From IMG/VR virus record IMGVR_UViG_3300021081_000014, positions 1 to 30,135 of that record: a stretch of DNA of 30,135 bases; one strand, 5' to 3'. Made by a program: the position numbers and the translations under genes. The notes beneath the pieces are model-generated. The model saw only the letters and a program-made list of their open reading frames with translations. It did no database searches and was not told the DNA's origin. Below, in pieces: positions 15,609-22,944 of this stretch. The stretch comes from a virus. Numbering within the stretch: position 1 is the stretch's first letter; each line of letters begins with the position of its first letter.

Positions 15609-17036
15609 TTAAACTACTGGAGGTACTGTATCTGCTTTTTTATCAGTAGCTATTCTGTCTAATTCCGCTTGAGTATCTTCGCCCATGGCCAAATATTCAA
15701 CTCCGGTTTGTTTGCTCATTACTCCAGCTCCAACAGCAGTAGAAACAATGTCAACAGCTTCTTTTAAATCATCTGGAAGAATAGAATTGAACTGAATATC
15801 ATAAAACAATTGTTGTGATTCAGTTTTAAGGCCGGTATTAGTGGTTGTAACAATACCAGAAATAAAAATATTTATTATTCTTTCAACCATCGTTCTATTT
15901 TGGCCCTCATTAGCAGATGCTTTTATCATCGAATCCAAGAACATTAATTTCAAAGCCACTCCGGAAACAGCTCCAATACCTTTTACGTTATCAAATGAAA
16001 GATTAGGTGTTGATGTGATTTCGTGAATGTCGCTTTTAAGAGTTTCAAGCTCAAGTTTATTGGAAGCTGGAGAAGTTGTCGCTTCAAGAAATTGAACATC
16101 ACCTTTTATTTCTTTTCCATCATCATCAAGTTCGATTGGAATAATCCACGCCTTACCGTCTTCGTCTTTTTCAGGTGCATTTTGAACCTTACCAAAAACC
16201 TTAAGCATTGGATGGCCAGAATAATCATTTGAAGCGCCTAGTTTTGAAACTGCAACCTCATATCTATCAATCATATCTTGAGCATCAAACCATTCTGGAT
16301 CATCTTGCTCCATGTAAACTATTGGAATCCTATCAAATCCATGTTTTTGCACAATAGGAGCCTCTGAACCAATCATTTTATATGTATCTTGACTTGTGTA
16401 AATCCAAGTGTTTTTGCGCTCTTTTCCTTGATCGTCTTTGTCTGTGAATTCCCAAGTAAAGAATTTCATATCTCCAAATGCATCAAAATAAGGGTACATA
16501 CTGCCTTTTGAGCTTTCTAAAATATTACACTTGATTTCAAATTTTTGGGCTGCCAATTTGAAAAAAGCAAGTACCTTTTGAAAGATAGATCCTTCTTGTA
16601 TTTCTGAAATGTAAAAAGAAATAGCAGCTTGAGTTTCTGACTTTTGAAGTGTTTTAACCTTGGTAATTATCGAATCAATTCTGTTTACCTTCCACATTTT
16701 TTTAAGAAGCTTATCAATAACTGATTCTTTTCCCTCTTCAAAACTTGGAATCAATGTAACCGGCTTTCCAAATTCAAAAGCAACGGATGTTGTTACAATC
16801 TTTTTTTGGAATGGAACTGGAATACGAACTCCTTTAACCGTTTTTGATTTTTCGGTACCTGCGTTGATTGGTTTGTCTTTTTGGATATTTCCAATTTGAG
16901 ACTCTCGAATCTTACGGTCGTTTTTTCTATACTCTTTGATAATATTTTCAATCACTCCAGGATCTTTCCCTTGTGATTTTATTATTCCCAAAGCTTTGGC
17001 AGGATCCGTAGTTAATAATAAAAGTATTTCTTCCAT
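15609..17036 (-). CDS. Portal protein (SPP1 gp6-type)
   Basis: 475 residues directly after the large terminase (6-base gap). Residues 60 to 95 carry the portal-like start GVRIPVPFQKKIVTTSVAFE. Later segments such as DRIPIVYMEQDDPEWFDAQD, then NDYSGHPMLKVFGKV, and NLSFDNVKGIGAVSGVALKL match the SPP1 gp6-type portal pattern (the last is the conserved stretch before the C-terminal helices). The dodecameric portal sits at one capsid vertex, binds the terminase during packaging, and later joins the tail. Its length is normal for the family, and the C-terminal Gln/Ala-rich helix (SKQTGVEYLAMGEDTQAELD) is typical of the portal barrel. Confidence 0.88.
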   Translation of the reverse strand: MEEILLLLTTDPAKALGIIKSQGKDPGVIENIIKEYRKNDRKIRESQIGNIQKDKPINAGTEKSKTVKGVRIPVPFQKKIVTTSVAFEFGKPVTLIPSFEEGKESVIDKLLKKMWKVNRIDSIITKVKTLQKSETQAAISFYISEIQEGSIFQKVLAFFKLAAQKFEIKCNILESSKGSMYPYFDAFGDMKFFTWEFTDKDDQGKERKNTWIYTSQDTYKMIGSEAPIVQKHGFDRIPIVYMEQDDPEWFDAQDMIDRYEVAVSKLGASNDYSGHPMLKVFGKVQNAPEKDEDGKAWIIPIELDDDGKEIKGDVQFLEATTSPASNKLELETLKSDIHEITSTPNLSFDNVKGIGAVSGVALKLMFLDSMIKASANEGQNRTMVERIINIFISGIVTTTNTGLKTESQQLFYDIQFNSILPDDLKEAVDIVSTAVGAGVMSKQTGVEYLAMGEDTQAELDRIATDKKADTVPPVV

Positions 17037-17042
17037 GATGAT

Positions 17043-18494
17043 TTATAGATTTAGTTTTTTAAGTTCTTCTGGTGTTGTAGTAAAAGTTTGAGACGAACCA
17101 TTCCAAGCCATGTGGCCATATCTGCCACCGTCCCAAAAGTGATTGAATGCATCAATCGGTTGATTTATAGCAATTCCGTTTATTTCTTTCATTCTGTAAT
17201 TTTCTTTTTCTTTTTTTGCTTGAATGTAGAACTGATTCTTTACGATGTGGATCTTCTTTTTCTTCATTGAATTAAGCCAATACATAACGCCTTTTGTTTT
17301 ACTGACTTTAGAAACCTTCCAACCTCGTTTTCTAAGACCTTTCACCATTTCAATTGTTCCTTTATTCTCGCTTACATGCTTATCAGAAGAATCGGCTGTT
17401 ATTGGAAGTTCTTTTTCAATTCCGATAGCTTCCATATAATCAGATATTTCTCCAGGAGTCTCAATTGGTTCGTAGCACAATAATTCAAGCCAGATGTTGT
17501 AATCATCTTCAGCGTGTTTTACTAATGTGGTTGGATCAACTGTAAATCCAAAATCCATTCCGTAACTATAACCCATATCTGGAAACTCATCAATCCATTC
17601 AACGTGATTAAATATCACGCCTTTCATTGCGCCTCTTAATCCTAATCCATATACTTTCCAGTTGAACTCATTGGCAGTTCCGGCTTCAATGTTTTTTATG
17701 TTTGGAGGCGGTTGGTTCTTTTCTGTGACTATCTCACCATTGTAATATATCTCACCATCCATTACAACATAAGAATCTGATTCCCAAGGTTCGTATCCTT
17801 TAATCTTATTTAGCTCTCCAGGAGAAATAAATTGAAGATTGTTTTGATATGTTGTTCTTAAGAATCCAACATCTGGACGTGAAAGCACATTATCAAAAAA
17901 CCAATGCTCAGTTACACTTGGATTATAATCGGCCCACCAAAATATACGGCAACGCATTTCAGACTGATCAAAAACATGTTGCTTCAAGAACATTATTTCA
18001 TTGTAAAAAGCATAATCACAACCTCCACCATGTTTACCGTCTCCAAGGAAATAGATTGTACTTTTCCCTATTTTGAAGCTTTTAATCTCTTTAGCATTAT
18101 GAAAAGGGTTTGGTAAATCAAAATCATCCAATCGCCTTTTGAAATCATCATACAATGTTGTTTTAAATTCATTGTATGTTTCACGGTATATATTTATTGT
18201 ACATCCAGTTTCTTGATGTTTTTCTAAGCAAAGCCAAATAATTATATCAATTCCGGACCATGTTTTTCCAGATCTTGACGAACCTTCTAAAGCACAACCT
18301 CTAAATCCTGATATTAATTCTCCTTTTGCATTATAATTTTGTTGGAGTATAGCAGAATGAAGAAAATCATAGTTTAGGTTTTTATCTTTTGTATTATTAA
18401 GGCCTGATTTCAGAATGTCAAGATCACGTAAGCGATAAAGCTCCTCAAGCTCAATTATTTCAGCATCACTTAATTTGCTCCAATCGATACTCAT
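17043..18494 (-). CDS. terL: Terminase large subunit
   Basis: 483 residues. The packaging ATPase has a Walker A motif GSSRSGKT (71 to 78) and a Walker B-like segment with catalytic Glu in YAFYNE (161 to 166); Asn replaces the usual Asp before Glu, as in some PBSX/SPP1-type terminases. The nuclease domain shows the expected acidic residues: YGMDFG (Asp 314), TADSSDKH (Asp 367) and a late Asp in IDAFNHFWDGGRYG (about 448). It cuts concatemeric DNA and pumps it into the prohead. The start overlaps the stop of the small subunit by four bases, indicating coupling. All motifs needed for activity are visible. Confidence 0.93.
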   Translation of the reverse strand: MSIDWSKLSDAEIIELEELYRLRDLDILKSGLNNTKDKNLNYDFLHSAILQQNYNAKGELISGFRGCALEGSSRSGKTWSGIDIIIWLCLEKHQETGCTINIYRETYNEFKTTLYDDFKRRLDDFDLPNPFHNAKEIKSFKIGKSTIYFLGDGKHGGGCDYAFYNEIMFLKQHVFDQSEMRCRIFWWADYNPSVTEHWFFDNVLSRPDVGFLRTTYQNNLQFISPGELNKIKGYEPWESDSYVVMDGEIYYNGEIVTEKNQPPPNIKNIEAGTANEFNWKVYGLGLRGAMKGVIFNHVEWIDEFPDMGYSYGMDFGFTVDPTTLVKHAEDDYNIWLELLCYEPIETPGEISDYMEAIGIEKELPITADSSDKHVSENKGTIEMVKGLRKRGWKVSKVSKTKGVMYWLNSMKKKKIHIVKNQFYIQAKKEKENYRMKEINGIAINQPIDAFNHFWDGGRYGHMAWNGSSQTFTTTPEELKKLNL

Positions 18495-19111
18495 TTTCCA
18501 ATTCCTTTCGCTTCCAACTTTCTAATTCTTTCATCACGATCTTCGCTGGAAAGCAATACTTTATTTTTCTGATCATTATCTTTTTCGTAGAATCCAATAT
18601 GCTTATTGATTTTTTCAATGGTCCATTCTTTACCATGAAGTTTTAATTCAATTTCACCGTAACGGTTTTGCTTGATGGATTCAACACACATCAACTGATC
18701 TTCTGTTAGTTTATCAAAGGTTTTGAAGCGTAATTCAGTTCTTCTTTCGATGGTAGTTGAAACAACCATGTTTTTGCCTTTTCCAGTGGTGGTGGTTACT
18801 GGAACATCAAACTCTACATATTCCACATACTCATCAATTCTAGAATTTCGAAGAATGTTTAAATGTCGAAGCATTTCTGTAGATGTAATCTCGAACTTCT
18901 TTTCAGCAATTTTAGCAACCTTTGATTGAAGTTCTTTTATCCTTGCCCCAACATTGCCCTTTTCGCTAAGCAAGCAAGCCTTACTATTGACAGTAGAATC
19001 TTTCATTTTTGAAGTATTGTAAGCCTCACGATAAGCAGCAGACTTATCTCCCAAACGTATATACGCCTGACAAAATGCTTCTTGTTTTATGGTGAGGTTA
19101 TTTGACTTCAT
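18491..19111 (-). CDS. terS: Terminase small subunit
   Basis: 206 residues, overlapping the large subunit start. The N-terminus carries the Terminase_2-type DNA-binding motif: LTIKQEAFCQAYIRLGDKSA, then AYREAY and a second helix before SEKGNVGARIKELQ. The middle (about 70 to 150) is the oligomerisation region, and the charged C-terminus (KDNDQKNKVLLSSEDRDERI) probably contacts the large subunit. It recognises the packaging site on viral DNA. The length is typical of the family. Confidence 0.88.
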   Translation of the reverse strand: MKSNNLTIKQEAFCQAYIRLGDKSAAYREAYNTSKMKDSTVNSKACLLSEKGNVGARIKELQSKVAKIAEKKFEITSTEMLRHLNILRNSRIDEYVEYVEFDVPVTTTTGKGKNMVVSTTIERRTELRFKTFDKLTEDQLMCVESIKQNRYGEIELKLHGKEWTIEKINKHIGFYEKDNDQKNKVLLSSEDRDERIRKLEAKGIGK

Positions 19112-19243
19112 TTATTGATATTTTGGTTTAACTCCTGACAACTTCAAAGAAGCTATTTCGATGGCCCGTTTTTGTTTTCTTGATAAAGTAGGTTTGAATG
19201 TAGATTTTGATTCTTCTAGTATTTCTGATTTATCGTCTCTCAT
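19112..19243 (-). CDS. Hypothetical 43-residue protein
   Basis: ATG at 19243, stop TAA at 19112..19114, immediately before the small terminase ATG at 19111. The product is short and charged (MRDDKSEILEESKSTFKPTL, then SRKQKRAIEIASLKLSGVKP). The ATG overlaps the upstream TGA (ATGA). Tight packing on both sides supports it as real. The function is unknown. Confidence 0.5.
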   Translation of the reverse strand: MRDDKSEILEESKSTFKPTLSRKQKRAIEIASLKLSGVKPKYQ

Positions 19244-19389
19244 GGTTTTTGGTTATTTGATTTGTGTTCCCGAATTTGTTTTTGAAGCTCTCTAATTTTA
19301 TCATTCATTGATTCTTCATTTCTTGCATTTATCATCCAACTTTCACGAATGGATATAAGTTCGTCTAGTTCTGATTGAAGTTCTTCCAT
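19240..19389 (-). CDS. Hypothetical 49-residue coiled-coil protein
   Basis: ATG at 19389, with the stop overlapping the next start (ATGA). It consists of two helical, Glu/Leu-rich segments (MEELQSELDELISIRESW, then NDKIRELQKQIREHK), probably a short coiled coil. It lies two bases after the stop of the 81-residue gene. No family can be named. Confidence 0.5.
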   Translation of the reverse strand: MEELQSELDELISIRESWMINARNEESMNDKIRELQKQIREHKSNNQKP

Positions 19390-19391
19390 GC

Positions 19392-19637
19392 TTATCGAGT
19401 TCTAAAATTATTTAATGGTCTTGAAATGAATTTGCTTTTTGGTTGATCATAAACAATAGATTGTTGTTTAATTTTTTCCGCAAGTATATTTAGTTCATTG
19501 GTTGAATTGATTGTTTTTCCGCAAGCTATACCGCATTTTTCAAGCGCATCTTGAATATCATTTAAAAAAACACATGCAATTTGAACGTTTATTTCTCCTA
19601 TGTCTGGATTACCATCTCCAATTATCATTATTTTCAT
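19392..19637 (-). CDS. Hypothetical 81-residue protein
   Basis: It begins MKIMIIGDGNPDIGEINVQI and ends in a basic tail (FISRPLNNFRTR). Residues 9 to 60 look like a small alpha/beta fold with two cysteines. The small-gene cassette between the structured RNA and the terminase has five-base or smaller gaps, indicating one transcript. The function is unknown. Confidence 0.55.
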   Translation of the reverse strand: MKIMIIGDGNPDIGEINVQIACVFLNDIQDALEKCGIACGKTINSTNELNILAEKIKQQSIVYDQPKSKFISRPLNNFRTR

Positions 19638-19642
19638 ATAAT

Positions 19643-19864
19643 TCAGTTCACTTTTATATGGCCAATACTGATTAAATGTTTGATACCATTTTCAACATCG
19701 TCTCTTTCCTTTCGGCTCAACGGGCTTTTCTTCTCCTGGATTAATCTGAATTGAAAGATTAATTCATTGTACTCTTGAATAAGTTTTTCGGTTCTGGCTT
19801 TTTGAACTTTTTTTATCAAAGCCTTTACACGAAACCAGCTTTTAATTTTTGCTATGACATTCAT
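19643..19864 (-). CDS. Hypothetical 73-residue basic helical protein
   Basis: Strongly basic and helical: MNVIAKIKSWFRVKALIKKV, then a Lys/Glu-rich central helix and RKERDDVENGIKHLISIGHI. Its ATG at 19864 overlaps the upstream gene's stop by one base. It could bind nucleic acid or DNA-associated partners from its charge, but no domain is recognised. Confidence 0.55.
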   Translation of the reverse strand: MNVIAKIKSWFRVKALIKKVQKARTEKLIQEYNELIFQFRLIQEKKSPLSRKERDDVENGIKHLISIGHIKVN

Positions 19865-20049
19865 TAGAAAATTATTTTAGTTTTAGACAATTCAAAGTCG
19901 TTGTGATGGGTGATATCTTCACCTGCTTGGACCATATAAATAATATCATACTTTCGGATGTGTATTTCAATTATCATTCGAGGCAATTGTTCAATATCGT
20001 GTTTTAGATACACCATATCTTCTATGTTGAAATTATTTGGAATAGTCAT
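19864..20049 (-). CDS. Hypothetical 61-residue protein
   Basis: It begins MTIPNNFNIEDMVYLKHDIE, then QLPRMIIEIHIRKYDIIYMV. The opening FNIxDxVYLKxDxEQLPR pattern is recurrent in small Bacteroidetes phage and mobile-element proteins and looks like a small SH3-like barrel. No function is known to me. The start and stop overlap both neighbours by one base (TAATG). Confidence 0.55.
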   Translation of the reverse strand: MTIPNNFNIEDMVYLKHDIEQLPRMIIEIHIRKYDIIYMVQAGEDITHHNDFELSKTKIIF

Positions 20050-20219
20050 TATGCCTCGATGAATGATTCAACAAAAACATCTTGCTCTTTTAAAATGATC
20101 TTACGGAAATCGTTTTCTTGAGTTTCTGCAAAATCAATTATTGCATATCCAATAAGAGTAGGATCTACAGTTTCTTTTCCGTTTACGAATATTCGGCCAT
20201 TTACAATTTCGATTGCCAT
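20049..20219 (-). CDS. Hypothetical 56-residue protein
   Basis: ATG at 20219, stop TAA at 20049..20051, overlapping the next start. It starts MAIEIVNGRIFVNGKETVDP, a beta hairpin-like opening, and ends with an acidic helix. It is the first protein gene after the structured RNA region, 20 bases beyond the end of the closing stem of that RNA. Confidence 0.5.
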   Translation of the reverse strand: MAIEIVNGRIFVNGKETVDPTLIGYAIIDFAETQENDFRKIILKEQDVFVESFIEA

Positions 20220-20238
20220 AATTTTTTTGATTTAATTT

Positions 20239-20458
20239 GAAATAAAAGCAGTTCACATCTGATTTTTTATAGAGTACTTTCAAGGAAAATTCAAACTCTA
20301 CTTCTACCCAACGCTATACGGCTCAGATTGTCTACGTTCTATTGGATAATTACTCGAAAAATCCCCATTAATTCACGTATCATGTAATGATTTCACGAGC
20401 CTTATTAAACCCGAATGGTTCCATGTCCAGACTTATCTGGGTAAACTGCTTTTATTTT
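20239..20458 (-). ncRNA. 3' multibranched domain of the structured RNA
   Basis: A 14-base stem (20240..20253 with 20444..20457) encloses about 190 bases. Inside, on the minus strand: CCAGA/TCTGG around TAAG, ATGG/CCAT, an enclosing ACCC/GGGT, GGCTC/GAGCC, ATCAT/ATGAT, GGAT/ATCC, and TAGAGT/ACTCTA. The 3' arm ends AACTGCTTTTATTT, so the closing stem runs into a U-rich end and may also define the transcript 3' end. Confidence 0.6.
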
Positions 20459-20469
20459 CAAAATTATTG

Positions 20470-20608
20470 TTAGAATAACAGGATTCGAACCTGTATGAGA
20501 GTAGTCCTTTTTAGTTCAACTTGTTTAGCCTCTCTTATGTGAACTCATTTACGGGCAATTACGGAGCGTTGTCCAACCGTCAGCGTTTACCAATTTCGCC
20601 ATATTCCA
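20470..20608 (-). tRNA. tRNA-like element 2, no anticodon arm (139 nt)
   Basis: On the minus strand: a 7-pair acceptor stem TGGAATA/TATTCTA, a D arm GCG-AAATTGGTAAA-CGC as in class II (Leu-type) tRNAs, and a canonical T arm ACAGG-TTCGAAT-CCTGT. The 80-odd bases between D and T arms hold no normal anticodon stem-loop. Instead AGTTCA/TGAACT and GAGAG/CTCTC pair in crossing order, a possible pseudoknot. CCA is not encoded. It is either a degenerate tRNA or a tRNA-like domain of a larger RNA. Confidence 0.45.
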
Positions 20609-20612
20609 ATTT

Positions 20613-20678
20613 GTGACCTCCCGTGTTATGTAACACAATCGCCTTTACGCAGCTTCGGTTTTTCTTGCTCGAGGTCAC
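20613..20678 (-). ncRNA. Long hairpin within the structured RNA region
   Basis: GTGACCTC (minus-strand 5' arm) pairs with GAGGTCAC over 8 bases, closing a 66-base element. Inside its 3' half GTGTTA/TAACAC forms a 6-base hairpin with a 2-base loop (more likely 5 pairs with 4). It starts 4 bases upstream of tRNA-like element 2. Confidence 0.5.
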
Positions 20679-20693
20679 TTATTTCACTTTTCA

Positions 20694-20764
20694 CCACCTA
20701 TCCTACTTGCAATTAGGAAACAAATATTACTTATTACGTAATTCATAATATTTGCTTTCGGTGG
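20694..20764 (-). ncRNA. Three-way junction within the structured RNA region
   Basis: On the minus strand an outer CCACC/GGTGG stem encloses two adjacent hairpins: CAAATATTA/TAATATTTG (20746..20754 with 20721..20729) and TCCTA/TAGGA (20714..20718 with 20701..20705). Linkers are one to a few bases, a compact three-way junction. No protein reading frame explains these matches. Confidence 0.55.
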
Positions 20765-20784
20765 CTACTTTCCTTTGTTTGTTG

Positions 20785-20904
20785 TGGAGAAGAACGGACT
20801 CGAACCGCTGACCCTTATTACTGATTCCTAAGTCTTACGACTCATACGGACTGTACACATCCTAACAGTTTTTCTTTGGCTCTAACCAACTGAGCTACTT
20901 CCCC
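20785..20904 (-). tRNA. tRNA-like element 1, no anticodon arm (120 nt)
   Basis: On the minus strand: acceptor GGGGAAG/CTTCTCC (one G-U), TA, D arm GCTC-AGTTGGTTA-GAGC identical to ordinary bacterial tRNAs, and T arm AGCGG-TTCGAGT-CCGTT. The 68 bases between lack an anticodon stem-loop; instead there are ACTGT/ACAGT and GAGTC-GTAA-GACTT, the latter capped by a GNRA tetraloop. CCA is not encoded (A then CAAC). It is too short for a group I intron, so a tRNA-like domain is favoured. Confidence 0.5.
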
Positions 20905-20907
20905 GTT

Positions 20908-20940
20908 TTAAAAAAATCCATCCAATTAAGAATGGATTTT
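20908..20940 (-). terminator. Intrinsic terminator after the secreted-protein gene
   Basis: AAAATCCAT (20913..20921) pairs with ATGGATTTT (20932..20940). On the minus strand it ends in a run of seven T's. It lies 20 bases after the stop of the secreted-protein gene and only a few bases before tRNA-like element 1, so transcription of the RNA needs read-through, antitermination or processing. Confidence 0.75.
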
Positions 20941-20960
20941 GATATATTGAATTGGCTTTT

Positions 20961-21323
20961 TTAGCAATCTGATCTGATGCTCCTAGCTCTTTTATTTGTG
21001 AGGTAAACTAAATTTTCATTGCACTTCTCCAATAGCTTTTCTTTATACTGTATTGAAGTTAATTCTTGTGCCGAACTGCGCCAACCTACATCTAAAGAGG
21101 CTGTATTTACGGTTTTTGGTTCGTTGAAAATTTTAAAAATTGCTACATCTTGGAACGATGCAACTTGGTATTCATTTACTACAATTACATCATTAATTTG
21201 GAATGAAAATTCCTTAACTAATTCTGTTTTTTGCTTTTGCTCCAGTTTGGCAGTAGTTGTTGCCGTGACCGTTAAAGCCATCATCCCGATGACCATAATT
21301 GAGAGAAATCTAAGTGTTTTCAT
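20961..21323 (-). CDS. Small secreted protein with signal peptide
   Basis: 120 residues from the ATG at 21323 (MKTLRFLSIMVIGMMALTVT, then ATTTAKLEQKQ). The frame is open to an ATG at 21341, but the later start gives a clean signal peptide: Lys, Arg, a 15-residue hydrophobic core and a likely cleavage after ATA or TTA. The mature part is small and soluble, with DVIVVNEYQVASFQDVAIFK and a C-terminal ARSIRSDC. No lipobox is seen at the cleavage point. An exported protein in a phage early region could affect the envelope (for example superinfection exclusion), but this is speculation. It stands alone between a 140-base intergenic region and a terminator, so it may have its own promoter. Confidence 0.6.
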   Translation of the reverse strand: MKTLRFLSIMVIGMMALTVTATTTAKLEQKQKTELVKEFSFQINDVIVVNEYQVASFQDVAIFKIFNEPKTVNTASLDVGWRSSAQELTSIQYKEKLLEKCNENLVYLTNKRARSIRSDC

Positions 21324-21333
21324 AGATATCAAA

Positions 21334-21370
21334 AATAACATATTTTATTATATAATAGTATATTTTATTA
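21334..21370. repeat. AT-rich motif, copies in the promoter region of the secreted protein
   Basis: 21334..21349 is identical over 16 bases to 59..74 (minus strand). A second ATATTTTATT follows at 21360..21369, and a third at 21412..21421. The cluster lies in the gap upstream of the secreted-protein gene. Tandem copies suggest a regulator or a promoter element rather than chance. Confidence 0.4.
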
Positions 21371-21464
21371 CAATAAATTTAAAATAGTTTCAAACAAATC
21401 AATCTGTTAGGTATATTTTATTTGTTTATCCAGCGAGTGTAGCAAGTTAACTCAAGTACTGATT

Positions 21465-22079
21465 TTACTCGTTTTCTAATTCTTTACATTCTTTAGCTTC
21501 TTCTGCCATAATAGGAGACAGAACTTCCCAACATTCTTTACAGAAGTTTTCTTCTGAATCATCTTGTTTCATTTCTTCATAGTTGAATTTTTGACTACAA
21601 CCGATACATTGAACAATATCAATATTCGGCTCCCAAAAAGAAAGATTTCCACGAACGTTTAGTATTGGCTTTTCATAAAGCACTGGATTAGCAAGTACCC
21701 AATTATAAATTGGTTTTTCGCTTAAAACAAATACACCATCGCCAACATAATTTCCTGCTGTTTTTTCGGCCCAAATAGAATGGTGATTTACAACACAATC
21801 AATGATATCAACTTCGCCAATGATGGCAGAAACAGGAAAAGATTGATCTAAATATTTTACTAAAGTATCCTGATCCAAAGATTTGAATTGTTCATCTGTT
21901 AATAGTTCCCATCCTATTTTTGTTCTCACATATTGAGCTGAAGCATGAATATAAATTTTGCCACGAAAATGAGTTTTCCATTTCCTATTTTCGATATCCT
22001 TTATTCCTAATAATGGATTATTTTCTCTAGGTGTACATACAAGAGAAGCCCACGGTTGTTTTATTGATAGTGCTTTCAT
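21465..22079 (-). CDS. ASCH-domain protein with C-terminal zinc ribbon
   Basis: 204 residues. The N-terminus MKALSIKQPWASLV is the classic start of phage ASCH (ASC-1 homology) domains, which have a PUA-like fold and bind RNA or nucleic acid; KWKTHFRGKIYIHAS continues the pattern. Residues about 158 to 190 hold two CxxC pairs, CIGC and CKEC, a likely zinc ribbon. The exact role of phage ASCH proteins is unclear; an RNA-binding, translational or nucleotide-modifying role is possible. The stop is followed by the intergenic region with AT-rich repeats; the start overlaps the next gene upstream by four bases. Confidence 0.8.
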   Translation of the reverse strand: MKALSIKQPWASLVCTPRENNPLLGIKDIENRKWKTHFRGKIYIHASAQYVRTKIGWELLTDEQFKSLDQDTLVKYLDQSFPVSAIIGEVDIIDCVVNHHSIWAEKTAGNYVGDGVFVLSEKPIYNWVLANPVLYEKPILNVRGNLSFWEPNIDIVQCIGCSQKFNYEEMKQDDSEENFCKECWEVLSPIMAEEAKECKELENE

Positions 22080-22375
22080 TTGGAATTGTTTTGTAAATAA
22101 TTTAATCTATCCCATTCAGATGCAATTAGAGCAGCTGCAATAATCAATCTTTCTTGATATGGTCTTTTACATAATTTGGTAAACCAATCTTGATCCCAAT
22201 TTAAAGGAATTAAGCATGATCTTATTTCTTTCATTGACAAAGTATTTGCCGCTTCAATCAATTGGCCTTTGTTATACCATTCTGGATGATTAGCATGATG
22301 TTCCGCTGTAAATCCATGATTTACTATTTGCTTTTCATTTCGCTCGATGGCGATTAACTCTACTCCTGTTTTCAT
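22076..22375 (-). CDS. Phage protein with ERxxQI...HG(F/W)..EHH pattern
   Basis: 99 residues: GVELIAIERNEKQIVNHGFT, then AEHHANHPEWYNKGQLIEAA, ending RLIIAAALIASEWDRLNYLQ. This ERxxQI...GW..EHD...GEL..AA...WPWD...L..A.ALI.AEI.RL pattern is a common small phage family, sometimes labelled as an N-terminal part of a dATP/dGTP diphosphohydrolase. The Glu/His residues could bind metal. I cannot confirm the activity. It overlaps the ASCH gene (ATGA), suggesting a joint unit. Confidence 0.6.
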   Translation of the reverse strand: MKTGVELIAIERNEKQIVNHGFTAEHHANHPEWYNKGQLIEAANTLSMKEIRSCLIPLNWDQDWFTKLCKRPYQERLIIAAALIASEWDRLNYLQNNSK

Positions 22376-22383
22376 AATTATAT

Positions 22384-22587
22384 TTATTTGTTACTTAAAT
22401 GAAATTCACGATTAAACCAAATCTTTAATTCTAGTCCAAAGAGGCAAAGTCTATAACAATAACTCTCTGGACCAACCCACCAAACAGCTAATCCAAAAAC
22501 AACCCAATCACAATTGCGTGAATATTTTCTTTGCTTCCATCTATTAAAAAATGAAATTCTATCGAAAGTTATTTTAGGCTTTTTCAT
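22384..22587 (-). CDS. Hypothetical 67-residue Trp-rich protein
   Basis: It begins MKKPKITFDRISFFNRWKQR and has a hydrophobic, aromatic core, WVVFGLAVWWVGPESYCYRL, that might touch the membrane but is short and mixed for a true membrane segment. No family is recognised. Flanking gaps are 4 to 9 bases, so it is in the same transcript as its neighbours. Confidence 0.5.
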   Translation of the reverse strand: MKKPKITFDRISFFNRWKQRKYSRNCDWVVFGLAVWWVGPESYCYRLCLFGLELKIWFNREFHLSNK

Positions 22588-22591
22588 GGAT

Positions 22592-22756
22592 TTAGTTTTT
22601 TACTATTGCAATATTTATTATTTGGTCCTCGTTGTAGAAATTGCCTTGACAAAGTTTTGCGATGGCCGATTGAATGTTTTTTGCAATAACTGGAACTTGA
22701 TCTACTCCTTGTTCTTGCTCTGTATCTAAGTGAAGTGTAAAAACATATTTTTTCAT
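22592..22756 (-). CDS. Hypothetical 54-residue protein
   Basis: ATG at 22756, stop TAA at 22592..22594. It begins MKKYVFTLHLDTEQEQGVDQ and ends NEDQIINIAIVKN, a beta-alpha-beta pattern. It starts one base after the upstream gene. No function is known to me. Confidence 0.5.
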   Translation of the reverse strand: MKKYVFTLHLDTEQEQGVDQVPVIAKNIQSAIAKLCQGNFYNEDQIINIAIVKN

Positions 22757-22757
22757 C

Positions 22758-22943
22758 CTACTTGTTTTTTAGATTTTCAATAAACTCCTCGACTGCGATT
22801 CTGTCGCTTAGAGTTTCGATTTTTACAAGGGCATAATCTCCTGATTGTAAACAATCGTCGTTGTCGTCTTGATCTTGATCTACTAATTCAAAATTGGTAT
22901 TTCTATAACGATCTACTGATACTCTTAATATTGTTAATTCCAT
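22758..22943 (-). CDS. Hypothetical 61-residue acidic protein
   Basis: It begins MELTILRVSVDRYRNTNFEL, followed by a run of Asp (DQDQDDNDDC) and a helix near the C-terminus. Such acidic small proteins in phages may be DNA mimics, but no family is recognised here. It starts one base after the upstream TAG. Confidence 0.5.
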   Translation of the reverse strand: MELTILRVSVDRYRNTNFELVDQDQDDNDDCLQSGDYALVKIETLSDRIAVEEFIENLKNK

Positions 22944-22944
22944 A

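Larger units (their letters stand above)
20235..20908 (-). ncRNA. Large structured noncoding RNA region (ornate phage RNA candidate)
   Basis: About 680 bases without a convincing protein gene, filled with complementary stems on the minus strand. In transcription order: a tRNA-like element with hairpins in place of the anticodon arm (20785..20904), a three-way junction (20694..20764), a long hairpin (20613..20678), a second tRNA-like element with a pseudoknot (20470..20608), and a multibranched domain closed by a 14-base stem (20240..20457). The region follows a terminator and precedes tiny genes leading to the terminase. GOLLD and ROOL RNAs, large ornate RNAs of phages and prophages often found with tRNAs, are the known classes closest in size, setting and complexity. 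I cannot confirm membership without a covariance search. Two defective tRNA genes plus unrelated hairpins is the simpler alternative. Confidence 0.6.

Noticed and set aside
21324-21341. Earlier ATG at 21341 for the secreted protein
   Set aside because: It adds six residues in front of a signal peptide that is already complete from 21323.
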